A stretch of 64,000 nucleotides of DNA from Pseudomonas fluorescens (GTDB lineage Bacteria > Pseudomonadota > Gammaproteobacteria > Pseudomonadales > Pseudomonadaceae). The notes under the pieces were generated by a model. It saw only the letters and a program-made list of their open reading frames with translations. It ran no database searches and was not told where the DNA came from. The position numbers and the translations under genes were made by a program. Each line of letters starts with the position of its first letter. Positions within the stretch are counted from its first letter, which is position 1. Shown piece after piece: positions 17,530 through 25,930 of the stretch. Where the stretch lies: contig NZ_VCNJ01000026.1 in NCBI RefSeq assembly GCF_005938625.1, positions 1 through 64,000 on the forward strand, in the 5' to 3' direction.

Positions 17530-18468
17530 TCAACCAAACAGCCAATACCCCAACAACGTCAACACCAACACCGCCAGCACCGGCCGCATCACGCGGTAGG
17601 CCTTCGGATGACGGCGCTTCCACTGTTTGACCACGCCACTGAACTTGTCGCTGAAGTTCTTGCTCCAGGCGTAGGCCTGGTTAATCCCGCCGACGCGTTC
17701 GTCGTCAAGGTTCTGCGGTGCGGTGGCACTGCCGAGCCAAGCGCTGATGGAGCGGTTGATGCGGGTCATGAGGCGGTTGCTCAGCGGGCGCTCGACGTCG
17801 CAGAACAGAATTACACGGGTTTGGTCGGTTTCGTTCTTGACCCAGTGCACGTAGGTCTCGTCGAACATCACGTCTTCACCGTCACGCCAGGCGTATACCT
17901 GACCGTCGACAAAGATCCGGCAATCGTCGGAGTTCGGCGTCGACAAGCCGAGGTGATAGCGCAGCGAGCCGGCAAACGGATCGCGGTGCGGGTTCAAGTG
18001 GCTGCCACCCGGCAACAACGCAAACATAGCGCCCTTGACGTTGGGAATCGCGCTGACCAGCGCCACGGTTTTCGGGCACAGGGTTTCGGCCGATGGCAGC
18101 GGTTTGTCATACCACTTGAGGTAGAAACGCTTCCAGCCCTTCTTGAAGAACGAGCCGAAACCGGCGTCGTTGTTCTTTTCTGCCGCGCGAATATAGCCCT
18201 CATCGAACAAATGCATGGCTTCGTCGCGAATGGTTTCCCAGTTGTCGCGCAGCACATCCAGTTCCGGGAATTTGCTGCGATCCAGATACGGCTTGGACGG
18301 GACGCCAGAGAACAGGTACATCAAAGCGTTGTACGGGGCGAACAGCGCCGAGTGGTTGACGAACTGGCGCAGAACCGGCAAACGCGCCTTGCCGCGCAAA
18401 TGCACATAGAGGATGCTGCCCACAAACAGCAGCAGCACCAATACCTTGGCGGCTAACGAAAAGGTCAT
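17530..18468 (-). CDS. lpxO: LpxO-like lipid A hydroxylase (aspartyl/asparaginyl beta-hydroxylase family)
   Basis: LpxO is an Fe(II)/2-oxoglutarate dioxygenase at the inner membrane that adds a 2-hydroxyl group to a secondary acyl chain of lipid A. The 312-residue product has a hydrophobic anchor at about 5-22 and another at the C-terminus (VLAVLVLTLLGYWLF). The cupin-like core has the iron ligand set in HLNPHRDPFAGSLRYHLGL (H-x-D) and the distal His in MFDETYVHWVKNET, followed by the oxoglutarate-binding Arg region (TRVILFCDVERP). The ATG at 18468 follows AAGGAG. Pseudomonas often carries two lpxO genes; which one this is cannot be told. Confidence 0.88.
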   Translation of the reverse strand: MTFSLAAKVLVLLLFVGSILYVHLRGKARLPVLRQFVNHSALFAPYNALMYLFSGVPSKPYLDRSKFPELDVLRDNWETIRDEAMHLFDEGYIRAAEKNNDAGFGSFFKKGWKRFYLKWYDKPLPSAETLCPKTVALVSAIPNVKGAMFALLPGGSHLNPHRDPFAGSLRYHLGLSTPNSDDCRIFVDGQVYAWRDGEDVMFDETYVHWVKNETDQTRVILFCDVERPLSNRLMTRINRSISAWLGSATAPQNLDDERVGGINQAYAWSKNFSDKFSGVVKQWKRRHPKAYRVMRPVLAVLVLTLLGYWLFG

Positions 18469-18652
18469 CAACGACTCCTTGAATAAAGACAACGCTGCGC
18501 AATGCCCTTTACCCGGCATGGCAGCCGGCCATGATAAACACTACCGGCGCCGGGCAAAACCCGCCTTACACAAGATTCAGTGTTAAGAATTGCGCAACAA
18601 AGCATTTATTAGCATAACGATCCTGAACCCTGGCTGACCTGAATCAACTGGA

Positions 18653-19627
18653 TTACTGTTGAGTCTCCTGCTCAGTGAACAGATCACTGAACAGCATGCT
18701 CGACAGATAACGCTCACCAGAGTCCGGCAGAATCACGACGATGGTCTTGCCCTGCATCTCCGGGGTCTCCGCCAGACGCACCGCCACCGCCATCGCCGCC
18801 CCGCAGGAGATGCCGCACAAAATCCCCTCTTCCTGCATCAAGCGCAGGGCCATGGCTTTGGACTCTTCGTCAGTGACCTGCTCGACCCGGTCGACTATCG
18901 ACAGATCCAGGTTCTTCGGTACAAACCCGGCACCGATCCCCTGAATCTTGTGCGGACTCGGTTTGATCTCTTCACCGGCCAGCGCCTGAGTGATCACCGG
19001 CGACGACATCGGCTCCACCGCCACCGACAGGATCGGTTTGCCCTGGGTATTCTTGATATACCGCGAAACGCCGGTGATGGTTCCGCCGGTGCCGACGCCC
19101 GCTACCAGTACATCGACGGCGCCGTCGGTGTCCTTCCAGATTTCCGGACCGGTGGTCTTTTCGTGAATCGCCGGGTTGGCCGGGTTGTCGAACTGCGCCG
19201 GCATGAAATATTTGTCGGCATCACTGGCGACGATCTCGGCAGCCTTCTCGATAGCCCCCTTCATGCCCTTGGCCGGCTCGGTCAACACCAGCTCGGCGCC
19301 CAAGGCCTTGAGAACCTTGCGACGCTCGATGCTCATCGAGGCCGGCATGGTCAGCATCAATTTGTACCCACGAGCAGCAGCCACAAAGGCCAGACCGATG
19401 CCGGTATTCCCCGATGTCGGCTCGACAATGGTCATGCCAGGCTTGAGTTTGCCGCTGCTTTCGGCGTCCCAGATCATGTTGGCGCCGATCCGGCACTTGA
19501 CCGAGTAACCGGGGTTGCGCCCTTCGATCTTGGCCAGAATGGTCACGCCACGCGGCGCGATGCGGTTGATCTGCACCAGCGGCGTATTACCGATGGAATG
19601 GGCATTGTCAGCGAAAATACGGCTCAT
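18653..19627 (-). CDS. cysK: Cysteine synthase A (O-acetylserine sulfhydrylase)
   Basis: This cytoplasmic PLP enzyme makes L-cysteine from O-acetylserine and sulfide. The 324-residue protein follows E. coli CysK closely. The PLP lysine is Lys44 in YSVKCRIGANM, the substrate loop is EPTSGNTGIGL, the phosphate-binding glycine loop is GVGTGGTITGVSRY, and the C-terminal segment ends SGERYLSSMLFSDLF. The ATG at 19627 was chosen over upstream in-frame codons because TAAGGACC lies before it and homologues begin MSRIF. It is transcribed alone. The VKCRIG sequence marks it as CysK rather than CysM. Confidence 0.96.
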   Translation of the reverse strand: MSRIFADNAHSIGNTPLVQINRIAPRGVTILAKIEGRNPGYSVKCRIGANMIWDAESSGKLKPGMTIVEPTSGNTGIGLAFVAAARGYKLMLTMPASMSIERRKVLKALGAELVLTEPAKGMKGAIEKAAEIVASDADKYFMPAQFDNPANPAIHEKTTGPEIWKDTDGAVDVLVAGVGTGGTITGVSRYIKNTQGKPILSVAVEPMSSPVITQALAGEEIKPSPHKIQGIGAGFVPKNLDLSIVDRVEQVTDEESKAMALRLMQEEGILCGISCGAAMAVAVRLAETPEMQGKTIVVILPDSGERYLSSMLFSDLFTEQETQQ

Positions 19628-19754
19628 GGCTGGGTCCTTATGCAGCATTGAATTCAGCGCTCCAAGGTAAGCCTGTTGCCCATCACAGTCCAGTCGGGTC
19701 GAACGTCTGTGCGACGTAACAGTCAATCGCTTACATCGTCAGGGAATTGCCGTC

Positions 19755-20831
19755 ATGAAGCGTCGCTACAGTTGGCCACTAGGGATTTTCGCCGTCGTCG
19801 TTGTGCTGTTGATCGCGCTGCACATCGCCCTGCCCTACATGGTGCGCGACTACCTGAACGGCAAACTGGCGGACATGGGTGACTATCGGGGCCAGATCAC
19901 TGATGTCGATCTGGCCCTATGGCGCGGCGCCTACAAGATCAATGGGCTGAAGATCGTCAAGGTCGACGGCAAGGTACCGGTACCATTCGTCAACGCACCG
20001 CTGATCGATCTGGCGGTCAGCTGGCACTCGTTGTGGTACGACCATGCCGTCGTGGCGCAGGTGAAATTCGTCAAACCTGAAGTTAACTTCGTCGATGGCG
20101 GCGCCAACAAACAGAACTCCCAAACCGGTCAAGGCACCGACTGGCGTGAGCAACTGGGCAAATTGCTGCCGATCACCCTCGACGAAGTGCAGATCAGCGA
20201 TGGCAAAATCAGTTTCCGCAACTTCAATTCAAAACCGCCAGTGAACATGAACGCGACCAATGTCGACGCGAGCATCTACAACCTGACCAACGTGGTCGAC
20301 AAACAGGGCAAACGCGATGCCCGCTTTGAAGGCAAAGCCCTGCTGCTGGGGCATGCACCACTGGAAACCACCGCCACGTTCGACCCGCTGAGCAATTTCG
20401 AAGACTTTGAATTCCGCCTGCGCGCCAAAGACATCGAACTCAAAAGCATGAACGACTTCGCCTCGGCCTACGGCAAGTTCGACTTCAACGCCGGCCACGG
20501 TGACGTGGTGATCGAAGCCCAGGCCAAAAAGGCGCAAGTCAACGGCTACATCAAACCGCTGCTGCGCGACGTCGAAGTGTTCAACTGGCAGCAGGACGTG
20601 GAAAACAAGAACAAGAGCATCTTCCGCTCGGTCTGGGAGGCACTGGTAGGCGGCACGGAAACCGTGCTGAAGAACCAGGCCAAAAACCAGTTCGCCACCA
20701 AGGTCGAACTCAGCGGCAACGTTCATCAGCAAAATATCAGCGCATTCGAAGCGTTTTTGCAGATTTTGCGCAATGGCTTCGTCCAGGCATTCAATGCCCG
20801 CTATGAGCGGCCGAAGCCGGATGCGGGTTAG
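19755..20831 (+). CDS. DUF748 / AsmA-like envelope protein
   Basis: The 358-residue protein has an N-terminal membrane anchor (WPLGIFAVVVVLLIALHIALP) and a periplasmic beta-rich body. The body carries the DUF748 features VRDYLNGKLADMGDYRGQITDVDLALWRGAYKI, cut short here, and the repeated 'ISDGKISFRNF' type strands. AsmA-like proteins of this kind are thought to form bridge-like grooves that move lipids between the membranes. That role is a family inference. It is shorter than many DUF748 proteins, which exceed 900 residues. It runs into and overlaps the converging DUF2442 gene by 41 bases. Confidence 0.85.
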   Translation: MKRRYSWPLGIFAVVVVLLIALHIALPYMVRDYLNGKLADMGDYRGQITDVDLALWRGAYKINGLKIVKVDGKVPVPFVNAPLIDLAVSWHSLWYDHAVVAQVKFVKPEVNFVDGGANKQNSQTGQGTDWREQLGKLLPITLDEVQISDGKISFRNFNSKPPVNMNATNVDASIYNLTNVVDKQGKRDARFEGKALLLGHAPLETTATFDPLSNFEDFEFRLRAKDIELKSMNDFASAYGKFDFNAGHGDVVIEAQAKKAQVNGYIKPLLRDVEVFNWQQDVENKNKSIFRSVWEALVGGTETVLKNQAKNQFATKVELSGNVHQQNISAFEAFLQILRNGFVQAFNARYERPKPDAG

Positions 20832-21096
20832 GGTTCATTTCTGGAAAAGCATCCAGATATAGAGTATCGGCGCCAATCTGAATATCCGGGTCCGGCCATT
20901 CAACGGTCCAACCTTTATCGCCCAAGATGGCAGTCGCAAAGACTTGGGAATCAAGCAATGGCTGCAACTGCTGATACGTATGGATATCTCGACTCAAATC
21001 GAGTGTCAGCGATCGACCATCAACAAAGTCCAGCGCAAGCCGGCTATCAGAGAGTGCAGTAACTGCCGCCAAGCGTGGTCTTCTCATGGATAGCAT
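20791..21096 (-). CDS. DUF2442 domain protein
   Basis: The 101-residue protein fits the DUF2442 family (VTALSDSRLALDFVDGRSLTLDL, then PDIQIGADTLYLD), small beta-rich proteins often encoded beside DUF4160 proteins in toxin-antitoxin-like pairs. No DUF4160 partner is present here. The ATG at 21096 is chosen because GGAGG precedes it at nine bases. The last 41 bases overlap the converging DUF748 gene, so the C-terminal tail (EMNPNPHPASAAHSGH) is read antisense to it. The function is unknown. Confidence 0.75.
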   Translation of the reverse strand: MLSMRRPRLAAVTALSDSRLALDFVDGRSLTLDLSRDIHTYQQLQPLLDSQVFATAILGDKGWTVEWPDPDIQIGADTLYLDAFPEMNPNPHPASAAHSGH

Positions 21097-21359
21097 CAAT
21101 TCGGCGCCTCCGGGCACATGGGGACAGCTTCGCCTCCCTCGCCACAGATTCAGTGGACATGCCTGAGGGCTATCGCCAAATCAACGAGGCATGAATACTG
21201 GCCATCGGCCGAGACTGAGTCAACATGTGACGCCCCATTCAGAGACTGAATAAGCCGTCTGCGTTCACAGTCGACCGGGCTGCGCGTTATAGTCGGGCAT
21301 CCGATTATTTCGCCCCCGCCCTGCCCTTCAGGTCGGCGTTACCGTTCGAGGATTAGCAG

Positions 21360-22205
21360 ATGAAGTTCGAAGGCACCCAGGCCTACGTCGCCACCGATGA
21401 CCTGAAGCTGGCGGTCAACGCCGCCATCACCCTGGAGCGGCCGCTGCTGGTCAAGGGCGAGCCGGGCACCGGCAAGACCATGCTCGCCGAGCAACTGGCC
21501 GAATCGTTCGGCGCCAAGTTGATCACCTGGCACATCAAGTCCACTACCAAGGCTCATCAGGGCCTGTACGAGTACGATGCGGTCAGCCGCCTGCGCGACT
21601 CGCAACTGGGCAATGAAAAAGTCCACGACGTGCGCAACTACCTGAAGAAGGGCAAGCTCTGGGAGGCTTTCGAGTCCGAAGAGCGGGTCATTCTGCTGAT
21701 CGACGAGATCGACAAGGCCGACATCGAGTTCCCCAACGACTTGCTGCAAGAACTCGACAAGATGGAGTTCTACGTTTACGAGATCGACGAGACCATCAAG
21801 GCCAAGAAGCGCCCGATCATCATCATTACTTCGAACAACGAAAAAGAGCTGCCGGACGCCTTCCTGCGCCGTTGCTTCTTCCACTACATCGCCTTCCCCG
21901 ACCGCACCACCCTGCAAAAAATCGTCGATGTGCATTATCCGGACATCAAGAAGGATCTGGTCAGTGAAGCGCTGGACGTGTTCTTCGACGTGCGCAAGGT
22001 GCCAGGCCTGAAGAAGAAACCGTCGACCTCGGAACTGGTCGACTGGCTGAAGCTGCTGATGGCTGACAATATCGGCGAAGCGGTGCTGCGCGAGCGCGAT
22101 CCGACCAAAGCCATTCCGCCGCTGGCCGGTGCTCTGGTGAAGAACGAACAGGACGTGCAACTGCTTGAGCGCCTGGCGTTCATGAGCCGTCGCGGTTCTC
22201 GCTAA
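21360..22205 (+). CDS. MoxR-type AAA+ ATPase
   Basis: The 281-residue cytoplasmic ATPase has Walker A GEPGTGKTM (about 38-46), Walker B LLIDEIDKA (about 116-124), sensor 1 in IIITSNNEKELPDAFLRRC with the arginine finger, and a helical lid to the end. MoxR ATPases work as chaperones with a VWA-domain partner to insert metals or remodel complexes. The very next gene, 12 bases on, encodes such a partner. The pair is conserved in Pseudomonas, but its client is not known from this sequence. The ATG at 21360 closely follows a GAGGATTAGC ribosome site. Confidence 0.93.
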   Translation: MKFEGTQAYVATDDLKLAVNAAITLERPLLVKGEPGTGKTMLAEQLAESFGAKLITWHIKSTTKAHQGLYEYDAVSRLRDSQLGNEKVHDVRNYLKKGKLWEAFESEERVILLIDEIDKADIEFPNDLLQELDKMEFYVYEIDETIKAKKRPIIIITSNNEKELPDAFLRRCFFHYIAFPDRTTLQKIVDVHYPDIKKDLVSEALDVFFDVRKVPGLKKKPSTSELVDWLKLLMADNIGEAVLRERDPTKAIPPLAGALVKNEQDVQLLERLAFMSRRGSR

Positions 22206-22217
22206 GAGGCTGATGCC

Positions 22218-23396
22218 ATGTTGCTCAACCTGTTCAATGAAATGCGTGCAGCCAAGGTGCCGGTGTCGGTGCGCGAGTTGCTCGACCTGATCAACGCGCT
22301 GAAACAGCGCGTGACCTTCGCCGACATGGACGAGTTTTACTACTTGTCGCGGGCGATTCTGGTCAAGGACGAACGCCATTTCGACAAGTTCGACCGTGCG
22401 TTCGGCGCCTACTTCAATGGCCTGGAAAAACTCGATGATCACTTGCAGGCGCTGATTCCCGAAGACTGGCTGCGCAAGGAGTTCGAGCGCTCGCTGACGG
22501 ATGAGGAACGTGCGCAGATCCAGTCCCTCGGTGGCCTGGACAAGCTGATTGAAGAGTTCAAGAAGCGTCTGGAAGAACAGAAGGAACGCCATGCCGGCGG
22601 CAACAAGTGGATCGGCACCGGAGGCACCAGCCCGTTCGGTTCCGGCGGCTTCAACCCGGAAGGCATTCGAGTCGGCGATGCCGGCAAGCGTCAGGGTAAA
22701 GCGGTAAAAGTCTGGGATCAGCGCGAGTACAAGAACCTCGATGACTCGGTGGAACTAGGCACGCGCAATATCAAAGTCGCCCTGCGCCGACTGCGCAAAT
22801 TCGCCCGCCAAGGCGCGGCAGAAGAGCTGGACATCGACGGCACCATCGACCACACCGCCAAGGACGCCGGTCTGCTGAACATCCAGATGCGCCCTGAGCG
22901 GCGCAACACCGTAAAGCTGTTGCTGCTGTTCGATATCGGCGGCTCGATGGATGCCCACGTGAAGATTTGCGAGGAGCTGTTCTCGGCCTGCAAGACCGAG
23001 TTCAAGCATCTGGAGTACTTCTACTTCCACAACTTCGTTTATGAATCGGTGTGGAAGAACAACATGCGCCGCACCTCCGAGCGCACTTCGACTCAGGATC
23101 TGCTGCACAAGTACGGTGCCGACTACAAAGTGATCTTCATCGGTGACGCCGCCATGGCACCTTATGAAATCACTCAGGCCGGCGGCAGTGTCGAGCACTG
23201 GAACGAAGAGCCGGGTTACGTGTGGATGCAGCGCTTTATGGAGAAGTACAAGAAGCTCATCTGGATCAACCCGTACCCGAAAGACACTTGGGGCTATACC
23301 TCATCGACCAATATCGTGCGGGATCTGATCGAGGATCAGATGTATCCGTTGACGTTGCGCGGGCTTGAGGAAGGGATGCGGTTTCTGTCCAAATGA
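22218..23396 (+). CDS. VWA domain protein (CoxE-like), partner of the MoxR ATPase
   Basis: The 392-residue protein has an N-terminal helical region (LLNLFNEMRAAKVPVSVRELLDL) and a glycine-rich linker (GTGGTSPFGSGGF). The C-terminal von Willebrand A domain carries the metal-binding MIDAS sequence DIGGS in LLLFDIGGSMDAHV, plus the later IFIGDAAMAPYE. There is no signal peptide, so it works in the cytoplasm with the upstream ATPase, like CoxE/CoxD or NirO/NorD-NirQ pairs. The 12-base gap indicates one operon, and a family A repeat follows its stop codon. Confidence 0.9.
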   Translation: MLLNLFNEMRAAKVPVSVRELLDLINALKQRVTFADMDEFYYLSRAILVKDERHFDKFDRAFGAYFNGLEKLDDHLQALIPEDWLRKEFERSLTDEERAQIQSLGGLDKLIEEFKKRLEEQKERHAGGNKWIGTGGTSPFGSGGFNPEGIRVGDAGKRQGKAVKVWDQREYKNLDDSVELGTRNIKVALRRLRKFARQGAAEELDIDGTIDHTAKDAGLLNIQMRPERRNTVKLLLLFDIGGSMDAHVKICEELFSACKTEFKHLEYFYFHNFVYESVWKNNMRRTSERTSTQDLLHKYGADYKVIFIGDAAMAPYEITQAGGSVEHWNEEPGYVWMQRFMEKYKKLIWINPYPKDTWGYTSSTNIVRDLIEDQMYPLTLRGLEEGMRFLSK

Positions 23397-23402
23397 CGAC
23401 CA

Positions 23403-23505
23403 GATCATTCCAACGCTCTGCGTGGGAACGCATCCATTGACGCTCTGCGTCACAGGGACGCGGAGCGTCCCGGGCGGCATTCCCACGCGGAGCGTGGGAA
23501 CGATC
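23403..23505. repeat. Intergenic inverted repeat, family A, copy 3
   Basis: This complete copy starts GATCATTCCAACGC and ends GCGTGGGAACGATC. It fills the gap between the converging VWA gene and pxpC. One end has a T-to-A change that weakens the outer stem. Confidence 0.85.
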
Positions 23506-24418
23506 AAAAGCGCTGCAGATATTTGATCTGCTCACGGTGCGCGACGTCCTGCACCACCGGCCTTAACCGCACCTGCGCTCCCGGCAGACACTGCGCCAGC
23601 CGCGCCAACGCTACCGGCGTCAACGCCCCCAACCGTGGATACCCGCCAATCGTCTGCCGATCATTGAGCAACACAATCGGCTGCCCGTCCGGCGGCACCT
23701 GCACCGCTCCGAGCGGAATGCCCTCGGAAATCATCGGCTGCCCCTGATACTGCAACGTCTTGCCGAGCAAACGAATGCCCATGCGATCAGCGCGACTGTC
23801 CAGTGTCCAGGCACTGTTGAACACATCAAACAGGCTCTGCCCGCTGAACTGGCCGATCTGCGCGCCGAGCACCAGATCCAGCGGCGCATTCGATTTCAAA
23901 TCCGGCCGTGAATCCACAGGCACTTCGCGAACACACAGCGATTCACCGCGATAACTCAGTGCCGCCCCCTTGGCCAGCGGCAAGCCCAGGCCATCCAGAC
24001 CGCCGAACTCTTCGCGCACCACTGTCGCGCTGCTGCCCAAGACCTTGGGGGCCTCGAAGCCGCCGGGCGCCGCCAGATAAGCCCGGGCACCGAGCAGCGG
24101 TTGCGTGAACAGCAACTTCTGTCCTTTACCCAACCTGAAACTGCGCCACGGCGCCAGCGGCTGCCCGTCAATCTGTGCGCCAAGATCTGCGCCGGCCAGC
24201 GCCAGCAAGCAATCGTCTTCAGCGATGACGGCAAACCCGCCAAGCGTGATTTCGATCACCGGTACATCCAGTCGATTGCCCAGCAACCAGTTGGCCCAGC
24301 TCATCGAACACCAATCTGCCGCACCGCCCTGGGTGACGCCCAGATGCCGCACGCCGAAGCGTCCTGCGTCCTGCAACAGGCACAGCGGTGTACTCGCTTC
24401 AATCGTCAGTCGGCTCAT
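23504..24418 (-). CDS. pxpC: 5-oxoprolinase subunit C (biotin-dependent carboxyltransferase-like, KipA)
   Basis: This 304-residue cyclophilin-like-fold protein is one of three subunits of the prokaryotic 5-oxoprolinase, which hydrolyses pyroglutamate to glutamate with ATP. Family signatures are DAGRFGVRHLGVTQGGAADW, LALAGADLGAQIDGQ and the C-terminal LNDRQTIGGYPRLGAL. It is the last gene of a pxpA-pxpB-pxpC operon and overlaps pxpB by the four-base ATGA. All three subunits are needed for activity in E. coli and B. subtilis. The stop lies at the edge of a family A repeat. Confidence 0.93.
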   Translation of the reverse strand: MSRLTIEASTPLCLLQDAGRFGVRHLGVTQGGAADWCSMSWANWLLGNRLDVPVIEITLGGFAVIAEDDCLLALAGADLGAQIDGQPLAPWRSFRLGKGQKLLFTQPLLGARAYLAAPGGFEAPKVLGSSATVVREEFGGLDGLGLPLAKGAALSYRGESLCVREVPVDSRPDLKSNAPLDLVLGAQIGQFSGQSLFDVFNSAWTLDSRADRMGIRLLGKTLQYQGQPMISEGIPLGAVQVPPDGQPIVLLNDRQTIGGYPRLGALTPVALARLAQCLPGAQVRLRPVVQDVAHREQIKYLQRF

Positions 24419-25119
24419 GCCTGCACCTCCAGTGGCGTGTCGTCGCCGCCCAGATTGACGAATTCAGCGCGACTTACCGCTTCGAATCGCACTGTGTCGC
24501 CGGGTTGCATCAGGCTGTAGCCATCACGATTGCGGTCGAACAGTTTGGCCGGAGTGCGGCCGATCAGGTTCCAGCCGCCGGGAGAAACCACCGGGTAGGC
24601 CGCCGTCTGCCGTTCGGCAATGCCGACACTGCCGGCAGCGACTTTTTTGCGTGGCGTGCTCAGACGTGGCGCGGCCAGAATCTCTTCGACCAGCCCCATA
24701 AAGGCGAAGCCCGGCGCAAAACCCAGAGCGAACACCTGATATTCCCGCGCACTGTGCCGCCGGATCACCTCGGCCACAGCCAGACCGCTGCGCTCGGCGA
24801 GCAAGCTCAACTCAGGGCCGACACTCAAGTCGTACCAGACCGGAAGCACATGACATTGGCCAGCGGTTCGCGCATTCGGTGACAGGTCGCTTAACGCTTC
24901 GGCGATCAATTCCCGCGCCTGACTCGGACTCAGTGAGGTCAAATCGTAATGCACCATCAACGTCGTATAAGACGGCACCAGATCGATCAGTTGCTCACCG
25001 AATGCCGCACGCAAGCGCTCACTGGCGGCGAGCATCCACGGCATATTGGCTTCGGCGATTTCATCGAACAGACGCAGCATCAGGCAATCCAGTGCCACCA
25101 CTTCAATCCTTGGGTTCAT
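24415..25119 (-). CDS. pxpB: 5-oxoprolinase subunit B (KipI family)
   Basis: This 234-residue subunit of 5-oxoprolinase belongs to the KipI/AHS1 family. The typical stretch is QVFALGFAPGFAFMGLV, followed by LSTPRKKVAAGSVGIA and SPGGWNLIGRTP. KipI in Bacillus is also known as an inhibitor of the sporulation kinase KinA; here the operon context supports the metabolic role. The ATG at 25119 sits inside the end of pxpA (four-base overlap) and was chosen for that coupling. A longer frame runs upstream into pxpA but has no support. Confidence 0.93.
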   Translation of the reverse strand: MNPRIEVVALDCLMLRLFDEIAEANMPWMLAASERLRAAFGEQLIDLVPSYTTLMVHYDLTSLSPSQARELIAEALSDLSPNARTAGQCHVLPVWYDLSVGPELSLLAERSGLAVAEVIRRHSAREYQVFALGFAPGFAFMGLVEEILAAPRLSTPRKKVAAGSVGIAERQTAAYPVVSPGGWNLIGRTPAKLFDRNRDGYSLMQPGDTVRFEAVSRAEFVNLGGDDTPLEVQA

Positions 25120-25868
25120 GGGGCGCTCTGCTGATTCAAGGCTTCGCGAATGCGTTGCACGGCGGCCACCGAACTGGCGTTGTCGCCGTGCACGCAAAGG
25201 GTGTTGGCGTGCAGGCGCAAGGCGCTGCCGTCGCTCGCGGTGAGGTTGTCGCCAGCGGCAATGGTCAACGCTTGCTTGATGATCTTTTCGGGGTCGTGAT
25301 GCACTGCGCCCGGCAGCTGTCGTGAAAGCAGTTTGCCAGCGCTGTCGTAGGCGCGGTCGGCGAAAGCTTCGAACCACAGGGTCACTCCGTACTCATCACC
25401 GATCTGCTGCGCGGCGCAGTTGTCACGAGTAGCCATGAGCATCAACGGCAGACTGCGGTCGTAAGCGGCCACCGCCTGAATCACTGCACGCAATTGTGCG
25501 GGGTTGGCCATCATGTCGTTGTACATCGCGCCGTGAGGTTTGACGTAACTGACGCGCCCGCTCTGGGCTTTGCAAATACCGTCGAGCGCGCCGATCTGGT
25601 AATGCAGGATGTCTTGCAGCTCTTGCGCCGAATACGCCATGGAGCGGCGGCCGAAACCGACCAGATCCTGATAGGCCGGGTGCGCGCCGATCTGCACGCC
25701 GTGGCTCAAAGCCAGGCTGACGGTCTTGCGCATGATGCTCGGGTCGCCGGCGTGGAAGCCGCAGGCCACGTTGGCGCAATCGATGAAGGGCATGACCTCG
25801 GCATCCAGACCCATGGTCCAGCTGCCAAAGCTCTCGCCAATGTCGCAATTCAATAGCAGGCGGCTCAC
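25116..25868 (-). CDS. pxpA: 5-oxoprolinase subunit A (LamB/YcsF family)
   Basis: This 250-residue subunit has the LamB/YcsF hallmarks: NCDIGESFGSW, FIDCANVACGFHAGDP, IGAHPAYQDLVGFGRR and KPHGAMYND. It opens the three-gene operon for recycling 5-oxoproline, a spontaneous breakdown product of glutamine and glutathione. The GTG at 25868 is taken as start because AGGAG lies eight bases upstream. A second GTG three codons earlier is too close to that site. An MFS transporter lies directly upstream on the same strand (gap about 60 bases) and may belong to the operon. Confidence 0.93.
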   Translation of the reverse strand: MSRLLLNCDIGESFGSWTMGLDAEVMPFIDCANVACGFHAGDPSIMRKTVSLALSHGVQIGAHPAYQDLVGFGRRSMAYSAQELQDILHYQIGALDGICKAQSGRVSYVKPHGAMYNDMMANPAQLRAVIQAVAAYDRSLPLMLMATRDNCAAQQIGDEYGVTLWFEAFADRAYDSAGKLLSRQLPGAVHHDPEKIIKQALTIAAGDNLTASDGSALRLHANTLCVHGDNASSVAAVQRIREALNQQSAP

Positions 25869-25930
25869 GGTGAACACTCCTGTAGGTGCTTGTCTTTTTA
25901 TCTGTAGGACTTTGCTACGCAGGTTATCAG

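Noticed and set aside
21339..22592. 417-codon minus-strand frame opposite the MoxR ATPase
   Set aside because: It is a shadow frame; the MoxR gene shows Walker motifs and pairs with a VWA gene in the other direction.
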